30,095 bases of DNA from an uncultured Oscillospiraceae bacterium. Lineage in GTDB: Bacteria > Bacillota > Clostridia > Oscillospirales > Oscillospiraceae. Below the pieces are notes generated by a model. The model had not been told where the DNA came from, did no database searches, and was given only the letters and a program-made list of their open reading frames with translations. Below, piece by piece: positions 16,013 through 23,196 of this stretch. The position numbers and the translations under genes were made by a program. Each line of letters begins with the position of its first letter. Positions within the stretch are counted from its first letter, which is position 1. The DNA is taken from assembly GCA_934659445.1 (NCBI GenBank), contig CAKUHV010000007.1, positions 1-30,095 on the forward strand, in the 5' to 3' direction.

Positions 16013-16046
16013 GGGGGAGAACAGGGATTCAAAAATTGTTTACAAA

Positions 16047-16080
16047 AGCCCCCGGATGTCCTTCAGGCCATCCGGGGGCT
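16047..16080 (-). terminator. Terminator of the nucleotidyltransferase gene
   Basis: Arms 16047-16058 and 16069-16080 pair over 12 bp, with a small inner stem; on the - strand TTTTG and then AATTTTTG follow. Located just after the stop at 16091. Confidence 0.8.
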
Positions 16081-16090
16081 GACGCTGTAT

Positions 16091-17017
16091 TCAGCTCTGC
16101 CACAGGGGGGCGGGGTAGCGGCCGTCCCTTGTCATCCGGGCCAGCGCGTCCACCACAACGGGCTTGTCCTGGGGATAGGTCACGCCGTACCACCGGTCGC
16201 CGGAGCGCAGCACCTTCACCCGGGCCTTGCCCCCGCCAATCAGATCGGCCACCACGGCAGGCAGGAAATACTCCCCCTTCAGGGGATCTTCCACCAGGGT
16301 CCGCCGCAGGAAGGCGGGGAACTCCACCTTGGCCTCGTCCATAAAGCTGCGGGTAAAGCCCCACAGGTTCATGGACACCACCGTGTCTCCCGCCAGGGCG
16401 GTCCAGGTAGCGCCGCCGTCCTCGGTATACCGGGCGTTGTCCCCGTCCTTGGCAATGCGGGTGCGCTCGGTGATCTGGCGCAGGAAGCCGTTTTCGTCCT
16501 CCTCACACACGCCCCGGGCCACGGTGCCGTTCTCCGTCACCGTGTTGCCCAGACGATAGCCCACCATGGCGTATTGATACACGCCCCCCTCGTCGGAGTT
16601 GGCGGACAGGTAATCATAGATTTCCTGGAACGCCTCCGGCCCGTAGTAGTCGTCGGCGTTGATCACGGCGAAGGGGCCGTCCACCAGCTTGCGGGCGGCC
16701 AGAACGGCGTGGCAGGTGCCCCAGGGCTTCTCCCGCCCCTCGGGCACGGTATAGCCCGCGGGCAGGTCCTTCAGCTCCTGAAAGGCGTATTCCACCTTCA
16801 TATACCGGGACAGGCGGTCGCCGATGGCGGCCCGGAAGGCCCCCTCCAGTTCCGGCTTGATGACGAACACCACCGTCTCGAACCCGGCGCGGCGGGCATC
16901 GAAGATGGAGTAGTCGATGATCAGCTCGCCGTTGGGGCCCACGGGGTCGATCTGCTTCAAACCGCCGTAGCGGCTGCCCATGCCGGCGGCCATCACGACG
17001 AGAACAGGTTTTTCCAT
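16091..17017 (-). CDS. Nucleotidyltransferase (sugar-nucleotide pyrophosphorylase-like)
   Basis: 308-residue GT-A fold NTP-transferase. The start ATG 17017 follows AAAGGAGA. The N terminus MEKPVLVVMAAGMGSRYGG (residues 1-19) and the following LKQIDPVGPNGE give the G-x-G-x-R...K nucleotide-binding loop; FAVINADDYYG supplies the metal-binding aspartates; a GTCHAVLAAR segment resembles the nucleobase-binding helix of glucose-1-phosphate uridylyl/thymidylyltransferases. It probably activates a sugar 1-phosphate (or a related phospho-compound) to an NDP derivative, but substrate and nucleotide cannot be fixed. It does not have the left-handed helix domain of GlmU. It has its own promoter and terminator, so it is a single-gene unit. 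galE, about 5 kb away, would be a plausible pathway neighbour. Confidence 0.85.
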   Translation of the reverse strand: MEKPVLVVMAAGMGSRYGGLKQIDPVGPNGELIIDYSIFDARRAGFETVVFVIKPELEGAFRAAIGDRLSRYMKVEYAFQELKDLPAGYTVPEGREKPWGTCHAVLAARKLVDGPFAVINADDYYGPEAFQEIYDYLSANSDEGGVYQYAMVGYRLGNTVTENGTVARGVCEEDENGFLRQITERTRIAKDGDNARYTEDGGATWTALAGDTVVSMNLWGFTRSFMDEAKVEFPAFLRRTLVEDPLKGEYFLPAVVADLIGGGKARVKVLRSGDRWYGVTYPQDKPVVVDALARMTRDGRYPAPLWQS

Positions 17018-17043
17018 AGTAAGATCTCCTTTACAGGAACAGC

Positions 17044-17064
17044 GGGGCCGAGATCCTCGGCCCC
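17044..17064 (-). other. 5'-leader hairpin of the nucleotidyltransferase mRNA
   Basis: Perfect 9-bp arms 17044-17052 and 17056-17064 with a 3-base loop. It begins within 2-3 bases of the predicted transcript start and ends before the ribosome binding site, as in 5' stabilising hairpins. Confidence 0.55.
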
Positions 17065-17072
17065 CTATCCCC

Positions 17073-17100
17073 ATTATACACGATCCCGGGAAAATAACAA
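17073..17100 (-). promoter_or_regulatory. Promoter of the nucleotidyltransferase gene
   Basis: - strand -35 TTGTTA (17100-17095), 16-base spacer, consensus -10 TATAAT (17078-17073), directly after the stop of the LspA-like gene. Confidence 0.75.
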
Positions 17101-17112
17101 GCCCCAGCGGGA

Positions 17113-17547
17113 TCATTTTCCCCGCCGCCCGCCGCCCAGCAGCAGGAGCAGCAGCCCGGCAAAAATGGCAAAGTCGGCGGCGTTGAACACAAGGGTCTTC
17201 CCCCTTCCCGGCAGGCGGGGAAAGCGCAGATAATCCAGCACCCTTTTGTACCGCAGGCGCTCATACAGGTTGGCGGCTCCACCCCCCAGGGCCAGCCCGC
17301 CGCCGAGTCTGGCCGCCGGGCCGTCCAGATGGGCCGCCGTCCAGGTCAGCAGAGCCAGCGCCCCGGCGGTCAGGACGCGCAGGGGGCGGCCTGTCAGCTT
17401 CAGGCCAAAGGCAGCTCCGCAGTTATACATGGGCTCCAGAGCGGCTCGGCCGCCCCACAGGGGCCGGGGAGCCGCACAGGTCAGTCTTTTCCGGAGAACG
17501 GCGCATAGGGCGAACACCGCTGCGGCGATCAAAGCGGTCAGGATCAC
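17113..17547 (-). CDS. Divergent signal-peptidase-II (LspA)-like membrane protease
   Basis: 144-residue four-helix membrane protein resembling prolipoprotein signal peptidase, which removes signal peptides from lipoproteins. Both catalytic aspartates appear to be kept: Asp105 in RVLDYLRF and Asp125 in FNAADFAIFAG. The NxGxAFG motif is present at 42-48. The GNxxDR motif is altered to AANLYERLR (Glu96 for Asp), and the protein is strongly enriched in Leu/Ala/Gly/Arg. Helices lie near 1-16, 58-74, 80-93 and 122-138. The start is GTG 17547 overlapping the upstream TGA (GTGA), with GGAGGG six bases before it, so it is translationally coupled to the GTPase-nuclease gene. It may be a paralogue of a standard lspA elsewhere, or the only copy. 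Confidence 0.75.
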   Translation of the reverse strand: MILTALIAAAVFALCAVLRKRLTCAAPRPLWGGRAALEPMYNCGAAFGLKLTGRPLRVLTAGALALLTWTAAHLDGPAARLGGGLALGGGAANLYERLRYKRVLDYLRFPRLPGRGKTLVFNAADFAIFAGLLLLLLGGGRRGK

Positions 17548-20189
17548 TGCTCTCCCTCCTTTCTCTCCCGGGCCCGCTCCATGGCGTGCTTCACCGGGTG
17601 AGAGCGGCTGGGGCGGTCCATGCGGGCGGAGAGGATGGCGGAGATCTGCCCCCGGGCCTGTTCGATCTCCTGCCGCAGCTGAAGGGCGGACAGGCGCAGG
17701 GCCCCGTGGCCCAGAATGATCAGCTGCTCAGGCCCGTCGGAGGTGGCCACCCGCACCCGGTGCTCCTTCGCCAGATCATAGGTGGCCCGCTCGATGTAGG
17801 CGTCGGCGGTCTGGGCCTCCTTCGTGTAGGCCACATAGACACCGTTAACCTGCTCCAAACTGCCGGGATTGCCCTTCACCTTATAGGCGTCGAAGACCAG
17901 AATGATCTCGTCCCCCCGGAAGGCCCGGTAGTTGGCCAGCACGTCCAGCAGCAGCTTCCGGGCGGCATCCAGACTGTCCCGGGCCACGGCCTGAAGCTCC
18001 GGCCAGGCGAAGATGATGTTGTATCCGTCTACCAGCAGATAGTCCGGGCCGGACTTCTGCTCCCGAATGGTGTAGCTGTCCGCCAGCTCCCGCCGGGCGG
18101 GGGGACGCTGGGGCTGAAAGTCCCGGCGCTGCACCTTGCCGTAGGTCTGCTCAAAAATGGCCATCAGCTCCTTGTCCCCGGCCAGTCCGGCCCCGGCGGG
18201 GGCGCGGGGGGCGGCGGGGGCAGCGTTCTCCTCCGCGGGAGACAGGGACAGGCCGCTGTCCACATGGGCCATAGCGGGCACGTCCCGCCATGAAACGATT
18301 CCCCCTGAGCCGTGGTCGCAGAACACGGAGTCGGCGGGGTTGGCGGCGTCCCGCTCCGGATCGTAGCCCCGGGCGGCCACGGCGGCCGCCTGGTCAGCGC
18401 AGGGGCGGAAGCCCCCGGGGGAGTATTGCAGCCGACCCAGCCCCCGGGTATAGGCGGCCACCTCCCGGGGATAGTCCCGCAGGGCGGCCACCGGGGCGCT
18501 GCCGGTGAGCACGGCCTCCTCCCCCACAGCAGCGGGAGGGTCATACCGGCCGCCCATGCGCTCCAGGTCGCCCATGGCCCGGCCCACCTGAGCGGAGGGC
18601 ACCTCCAGCCGAAAGTCGTACCATGGCTCCAGCAGGATGCTCTCTGCCTGCATCAGCCCCTGGCGCACGGCCCGGTAGGTGGCCTGGCGGAAGTCGCCCC
18701 CCTCGGTATGCTTGTTGTGGGCCCGCCCGGCGATGAGGGTGATCTTCATATCCGTGATGGGGGAGCCGGTGAGCACGCCGGGATGCTCCCGCTCCGCCAG
18801 ATGGGTGAGGATCAGCCGCTGCCAGTTCAGATCCAGCTGGTCGGTGGAGCAGGCGCTGGCCAGGGTCAGGCCGCTGCCCCGGGGGGCGGGCTCCAGCAGG
18901 AGATGGACCTCGGCGTAGTGGCGCAGGGGCTCGAAGTGGCCGATGCCGATGACCGGGGCGGCGATGGTCTCCCGGTACAGGATGGCCCCGGGGCCGAAGG
19001 ACAGCTCCAGCCCGAAGCGCTCCCGGGCCAGGCGGGAGAGCACCTCCAGCTGCACCTCACCCATGACCTGAAGGAACAGCTGCCCCGTCTGCTCCTGCCA
19101 GCGCAGGTGCAGCTGCGGGTCCTCCTCCTCCAGCTGCCGCAGCAGGGGCAGGACGATGTGGGGATCCCGGTCAAAGAGCACCTGACAGGTGAGCACCGGT
19201 TCCAGCGCCGGGGCAGGCAGCGGGGGCTGGGCCCCCAGAGCGTCCCCCGGGCGGGAGCGGGACAGGCCGGTAACGGCGCACAGGGTGCCCGCCGGGGCCT
19301 CCTCCGCCAATTCATACTTTTCCCCGGAGTACAGGCGCAGCTGATCGGCCTTGTCCGACCAGAGGGCGTTCTCCTCCAGCCCGGGGCGGGCGTTGGACAG
19401 GGTGTCCTTCACCCGCAGGGCGCCGCCGGTGACCTTCAGCCACGTCAGGCGCGCCCCCTGCCCGTCCCGGGAGATCTTATAGACCAGCGCGCCGAAGGCG
19501 GAGCCGTGCTCCGGGGCGGGGACATACCGGGCCAGACCGGCCAGCAGCTCCTCCACCCCCCGATCCCGCAGGGCGGAGCCGAACCAACACGGGAACAGCC
19601 GCCGCCCGCCGATCAGGGCGGACAGCTGTCCATCGGACAGGCAGCCCCGCTCCAGATAGCGCTCTAAAAGTGCCTCGTCCCCAAGGGCGGCAGCCTCCTC
19701 ATGGATCTCCGCCGGGGGCAGGGAGAAGTCCACACAGCCGCCGTCCAGATGCCGCCGCAGATCGTCCAGCAGGGCAGCCCGGTCCGCCCCGGGCAGGTCC
19801 ATTTTGTTGACGAACAGCACCGTGGGCACCCCGTAGCGCTCCAGCAGCTTCCACAGGGTGCGGGTGTGGGCCTGAACGCCGTCAGTGCCGCTGATGACCA
19901 GAACGGCGCAGTCCAGCACCTGAAGGGCCCGCTCCGTCTCGGCGGAGAAGTCCACGTGGCCCGGGGTGTCGATCAGCTGCAGCTCCGTGTCCCCCACGGT
20001 CAGCCGGGCCTGCTTGGAGAAGATGGTGATGCCCCGGTCCCGCTCGATGGCGTCAGTGTCCAGAAAGGCGTCCCCGTGGTCCACCCGGCCCAGCCTGCGC
20101 AGCACCCCGGCGCGGTACAAAAGGGCCTCGGTCAGCGAGGTCTTGCCCGCATCCACGTGGGCTAATATTCCAATGACCAGCTTTTTCAT
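17544..20189 (-). CDS. EF-G/TetM-like translational GTPase fused to a Rae1/YacP-type NYN ribonuclease domain
   Basis: 881-residue fusion. Residues 1-~600 are an EF-G-class GTPase of the TetM/TetO group: G1 AHVDAGKT (10-17), G2 DRGIT (51-55), G3 DTPGH (74-78), G4 NKMD (128-131), G5 GSA (204-206), then domains II-V. The domain IV tip that enters the decoding centre reads GRAHNKHTEGGDF (488-500), not the YSPVST loop of true tetracycline-protection proteins. A link (600-710) contains SVFCDHGSGG. Residues 716-845 are a NYN/YacP domain: LLVDGYNIIFAWP (Asp721, Asn724), VFDAYKVKG (Asp767), TADAYIE (Asp796), ATSDGPEQ (Asp818). Its closest known relative is B. subtilis Rae1, which cuts mRNA in the ribosomal A site. 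ATG 20189 follows AGGAGA. It has a sigma-A promoter. I infer a ribosome-associated mRNA-cleaving or rescue factor; no function is proven. Confidence 0.9.
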   Translation of the reverse strand: MKKLVIGILAHVDAGKTSLTEALLYRAGVLRRLGRVDHGDAFLDTDAIERDRGITIFSKQARLTVGDTELQLIDTPGHVDFSAETERALQVLDCAVLVISGTDGVQAHTRTLWKLLERYGVPTVLFVNKMDLPGADRAALLDDLRRHLDGGCVDFSLPPAEIHEEAAALGDEALLERYLERGCLSDGQLSALIGGRRLFPCWFGSALRDRGVEELLAGLARYVPAPEHGSAFGALVYKISRDGQGARLTWLKVTGGALRVKDTLSNARPGLEENALWSDKADQLRLYSGEKYELAEEAPAGTLCAVTGLSRSRPGDALGAQPPLPAPALEPVLTCQVLFDRDPHIVLPLLRQLEEEDPQLHLRWQEQTGQLFLQVMGEVQLEVLSRLARERFGLELSFGPGAILYRETIAAPVIGIGHFEPLRHYAEVHLLLEPAPRGSGLTLASACSTDQLDLNWQRLILTHLAEREHPGVLTGSPITDMKITLIAGRAHNKHTEGGDFRQATYRAVRQGLMQAESILLEPWYDFRLEVPSAQVGRAMGDLERMGGRYDPPAAVGEEAVLTGSAPVAALRDYPREVAAYTRGLGRLQYSPGGFRPCADQAAAVAARGYDPERDAANPADSVFCDHGSGGIVSWRDVPAMAHVDSGLSLSPAEENAAPAAPRAPAGAGLAGDKELMAIFEQTYGKVQRRDFQPQRPPARRELADSYTIREQKSGPDYLLVDGYNIIFAWPELQAVARDSLDAARKLLLDVLANYRAFRGDEIILVFDAYKVKGNPGSLEQVNGVYVAYTKEAQTADAYIERATYDLAKEHRVRVATSDGPEQLIILGHGALRLSALQLRQEIEQARGQISAILSARMDRPSRSHPVKHAMERARERKEGEQ

Positions 20190-20230
20190 GGCGGTCTCCT
20201 GTTCTGTGTCTCTGTGTTTATGGGTATCCT

Positions 20231-20245
20231 CCGCCCAATGGGCGG
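20231..20245 (-). other. Short leader hairpin ahead of the GTPase-nuclease gene
   Basis: CCGCCC and GGGCGG arms around a 3-base loop, at the very 5' end of the predicted transcript (start near 20248). Confidence 0.4.
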
Positions 20246-20254
20246 CTGTCTTTT

Positions 20255-20283
20255 ATTATGGCATATCTCCCGCCGTTGTTCAA
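20255..20283 (-). promoter_or_regulatory. Promoter of the GTPase-nuclease/LspA-like operon
   Basis: - strand -35 TTGAAC (20283-20278), 17-base spacer, -10 CATAAT (20260-20255). It is divergent from the lipoprotein promoter, with the two -35 boxes 22 bases apart. Confidence 0.65.
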
Positions 20284-20305
20284 TTCCCAAATTCCGGCCC
20301 GCGGC

Positions 20306-20334
20306 TTGCATTTTCCGGGGAAAGCGGTTAAAAT
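20306..20334 (+). promoter_or_regulatory. Promoter of the lipoprotein gene
   Basis: -35 TTGCAT (20306-20311), 17-base spacer, -10 TAAAAT (20329-20334). The spacer contains TTTCC-GG-GGAAA, a small dyad. Confidence 0.7.
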
Positions 20335-20378
20335 CTCAGTACAAGGCCGGACCCTTAACATATGGAAGGAGAAACGGT

Positions 20379-22097
20379 ATGAAACGGCTTCTGGCGATCC
20401 TTGTGACCCTGAGCACGCTATTTGCCCTGTCCGCCTGCGGCAGCGCTCCCCAGCAGGGGGAGCAGCCCTCCTCGGTCTCCTCCGTCCCGTCCGCCGGGGA
20501 TCTGTCCGTCCCGGAGGGGGTCCCCGATCCGGAGCAGCTGCCCCGCTCCTGCCGCCTGTACGCCCAGGAGTCGGCCCAGGCCGGCGCGGGGGAGGACTTC
20601 CCCAACGCGCCCATGTCCCCCTATGGGATGCAGGGACTGGGGGTCAGCTACAACGTGCGCATGGCCGACGGCAGCTTCCGCGGCTTGGAGTGGGGCGCGG
20701 GGATGGTGCACGGCAACGTCCCCCTGCGGGAGATTGCGCCGGAGGACCGGCTGCTAAAGGAGGATGACCGCACCGAGGTGGTATGGGCGGGGGAGAAATA
20801 CAGGTCCTTCGCCCTGAGCGCCCGGGACTGCGCCATCCCCAACCTGATGCCCGACGAGGGGCGGGGGGTGCTCCGTCTGAACATCATGGGGGACTGCACC
20901 GTGGACGGCGGCGGGCCGGACTATGAGTGCTTCGGCGGCTTCGACTGCGTCTACATCACCGGCAGCGGCACCCTGACCCTGACCAACACCGCCGGACTGG
21001 GCAGCGGGGGCAGCAGCCTGGCCCTGCCCGCCCTGATGATCGACGGCGACGTGACCGTGCGGTGCAAATACCTGTATCTGGCCGGGGGCCAGGAGCGGCA
21101 GGCCCCCTCCGTGGTCATGCTGGGCGGCGCCCTGTATACCGAAAGGCTCTGGACCGGGGGCGGCGACATCATGGCCGCCGGCGGCACCCTGCTGGCCCGG
21201 CAGATCGGAGAGAACGGCCGTCTGGTGCTGCGGGACGGCGTCCTGCTCACCGACGAGCTGGCGGACGCGGCGGAGATCCTGCTCAGCGGCGGCGCGGGCT
21301 ATGTGTCCTCCGCCCTGCCCGCGGGCTGCGTGGTGCAGGCCGGGGCCGGCAGTCTGACGGCGGACGGGCTGGACCAGGCGGAGATCCACAAGGGGGACGC
21401 CGCCGTTCTGAACGCCGCCGAGGACGGCAGCATGTACTGCGCCACCGTCTATAGCCAGGAGTGGGCCCCCAGCGTGGGGGGCACCGCCTGGGAGGACCTG
21501 ACCGCCATGGAGGCGGGAGGGCGGTATTTCAGCGGCCAGCTGGCCCTGATGAACGCCAACCTGCCGGAACTGCTGCCTTGGGGCGGCCTGTGCGTGTCAC
21601 TGTCCGGCAACAACATCATCACCGGCGATGTGGGCGGCACCAGCCTGCTGTTCACCGGGGCGGGCAATGTCACCGCCCAGAAGATCGGGATATGGGGCTG
21701 GGGGGTGACCCGGGCTCCGCTGATGGCCGTGAAGGGCCGGGGCACCGCCGTGACCCTGTACGGCGAGGGTGAATGCCTCACCATGGGCAGCAACGAGGGG
21801 GACGAGGGCCTTCTCCTGGTGGACGGCGGCGAGCTGACCTGCCGGGGGGACGTGTGGCTGCAGAACAGTCTGCTGTCCGTGCGCAGCGGCTCTCTGCGGG
21901 CCGACGGGACCGTGTCCATTGAAAAGGGCCGGGTGGAGATCCGCGGCGGCACTGTCACCCTGTCCCAGGGCCTGTGGCTGGGCGAGGGGGACATCGTCAT
22001 CACCGGCGGCCGGGTCATCGTTCCCGGCGGGCTGGACGGCCTGGTGACGGACAACGGCACCGTCACAGTAGACGGCGGCTCGGTGCGGGAGCCGTAG
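20379..22097 (+). CDS. Secreted lipoprotein with beta-helix-like repeats, function unknown
   Basis: 572 residues from ATG 20379, which follows AAGGAGA; a 55-codon longer frame upstream has no support and would hide the signal peptide. A lipoprotein signal peptide MKRLLAILVTLSTLFALSAC ends in lipobox LSAC with Cys20 as the lipidated residue. A Ser/Pro/Glu-rich tether follows (~22-55). From ~130 onward the chain is built of short, Gly-rich strands with recurring G-x-hydrophobic-T-hydrophobic units, such as GSGTLTLTNT, GDVTVRCKYLYLAGG, GELTCRGDVWL, GSLRADGTVSIEKG and GRVEIRGGTVTLSQG; this is the look of a right-handed parallel beta-helix. Such proteins often bind polysaccharide at the cell surface; none of that is shown here. 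galE follows 69 bases downstream. Confidence 0.85.
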   Translation: MKRLLAILVTLSTLFALSACGSAPQQGEQPSSVSSVPSAGDLSVPEGVPDPEQLPRSCRLYAQESAQAGAGEDFPNAPMSPYGMQGLGVSYNVRMADGSFRGLEWGAGMVHGNVPLREIAPEDRLLKEDDRTEVVWAGEKYRSFALSARDCAIPNLMPDEGRGVLRLNIMGDCTVDGGGPDYECFGGFDCVYITGSGTLTLTNTAGLGSGGSSLALPALMIDGDVTVRCKYLYLAGGQERQAPSVVMLGGALYTERLWTGGGDIMAAGGTLLARQIGENGRLVLRDGVLLTDELADAAEILLSGGAGYVSSALPAGCVVQAGAGSLTADGLDQAEIHKGDAAVLNAAEDGSMYCATVYSQEWAPSVGGTAWEDLTAMEAGGRYFSGQLALMNANLPELLPWGGLCVSLSGNNIITGDVGGTSLLFTGAGNVTAQKIGIWGWGVTRAPLMAVKGRGTAVTLYGEGECLTMGSNEGDEGLLLVDGGELTCRGDVWLQNSLLSVRSGSLRADGTVSIEKGRVEIRGGTVTLSQGLWLGEGDIVITGGRVIVPGGLDGLVTDNGTVTVDGGSVREP

Positions 22098-22114
22098 GGC
22101 TTTTCGCGTTTTCA

Positions 22115-22135
22115 CCTTCCGCCCGGGGCGGAAGG
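22115..22135 (+). other. Hairpin between the lipoprotein gene and galE
   Basis: Nine-base perfect arms 22115-22123 and 22127-22135, 3-base loop, with no T-tract after it. It probably permits read-through into galE; no promoter for galE was recognised in this gap. Confidence 0.45.
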
Positions 22136-22166
22136 ACCAATATCACACAAGGGAAAGGAACAGCTT

Positions 22167-23156
22167 ATGGCGATCTTAGTATTGGGCGGGGCCGGATATA
22201 TCGGCTCCCACACGGTGTACGCGCTGGTGGAGGCCGGCCGGGACGTGGTGGTGGCCGACAACTTGGTCACCGGCTTCCGGGCCGCCGTCCACCCCAAGGC
22301 CCGCTTCTATTGGGCGGACATCCGGGACCGGGCGGCCATGGATCAGATCTTTGAACAGGAGGACATCGAGGGGGTCATCCACTTTGCCGCCTCCTCCCAG
22401 GTGGGGGAGTCCATGACCGACCCCCTGAAGTACTACGACAACAACCTCTGGGGCACCACCTGCCTGCTGAAGGCCATGGCGTCCCACGGGGTGGATAAGA
22501 TCGTGTTCTCCTCCACCGCCGCCACCTACGGCGAGCCGGAGCGGGTGCCCATTCAGGAGAGCGACCCCACCGTGCCCACCAACTGCTACGGCCAGACCAA
22601 GCTGGCCATGGAGCAGATGATGTTCTGGGTCAGCCGGGCCAACGGCCTGCGCTATGTGGCCCTGCGGTACTTCAACGCCGCCGGAGCTCACCCCTCCGGC
22701 GCCATTGGCGAGGCCCACCAGCCGGAGACCCATCTGATCCCCCTGGTGCTCCAAGTGCCCAACCGCCAGCGGGAAAAGGTCTATATCTTCGGCGAGGACT
22801 ACCCCACCCGGGACGGCACCTGCGTGCGGGACTACATCCACGTGTGCGACCTGGCCCAGGCCCACATCCTGGCCCTGGACTACCTGCTGAACGGCGGAGA
22901 GAACAACGTGTTCAACCTGGGCAACGGCGTGGGCTTTACGGTGAAGGAGGTCATCAACGTGTGCCGGGCCGTCACCGGTCACCCCATCCCCGCGCAGGCG
23001 GAGGGCCGCCGGGCGGGGGACCCCGCCCAGCTGATCGCCTCCTCGGACAAGGCCAAGCAGGTGCTGGGCTGGAGGCCCGCCTTCGACAGTCTGGAGACCA
23101 TCGTCTCCACCGCCTGGAACTGGCACAAAAACCATCCTCAAGGCTACACACATTGA
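22167..23156 (+). CDS. galE: UDP-glucose 4-epimerase
   Basis: 329-residue short-chain dehydrogenase-type epimerase interconverting UDP-glucose and UDP-galactose with bound NAD. N-terminal Rossmann motif GGAGYIGSHT (7-16), the catalytic segment VFSSTAATYGEPE (Ser/Thr) and the catalytic YGQTK (Tyr-x-x-x-Lys, ~148-152), then ALRYFNAAGA and the substrate-binding GDGTCVRDYIHV-like segment (here RDGTCVRDYIHVCDLA). Length matches the family (~330). AAAGGAA lies ahead of the ATG. It probably supplies galactose units for cell-surface polysaccharide or takes part in galactose use. It ends at a strong terminator. Confidence 0.95.
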   Translation: MAILVLGGAGYIGSHTVYALVEAGRDVVVADNLVTGFRAAVHPKARFYWADIRDRAAMDQIFEQEDIEGVIHFAASSQVGESMTDPLKYYDNNLWGTTCLLKAMASHGVDKIVFSSTAATYGEPERVPIQESDPTVPTNCYGQTKLAMEQMMFWVSRANGLRYVALRYFNAAGAHPSGAIGEAHQPETHLIPLVLQVPNRQREKVYIFGEDYPTRDGTCVRDYIHVCDLAQAHILALDYLLNGGENNVFNLGNGVGFTVKEVINVCRAVTGHPIPAQAEGRRAGDPAQLIASSDKAKQVLGWRPAFDSLETIVSTAWNWHKNHPQGYTH

Positions 23157-23196
23157 AAAACAGAGCGCCCCGGCATCAGCCGGGGCGCTCTGTTTT
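23157..23196. terminator. Bidirectional terminator between galE and htrA
   Basis: Arms 23161-23173 and 23180-23192 pair over 13 bp with flanking AAAA and TTTT, loop of 6 bases. It serves convergent galE (+) and the protease gene (-). Confidence 0.9.

Noticed and set aside
17544..20189. Simple annotation as tetracycline-resistance ribosomal protection protein
   Set aside because: The protection loop motif YSPVST is replaced by AHNKHTE, the protein is ~240 residues longer, and a nuclease domain is attached. Resistance cannot be claimed from this sequence.
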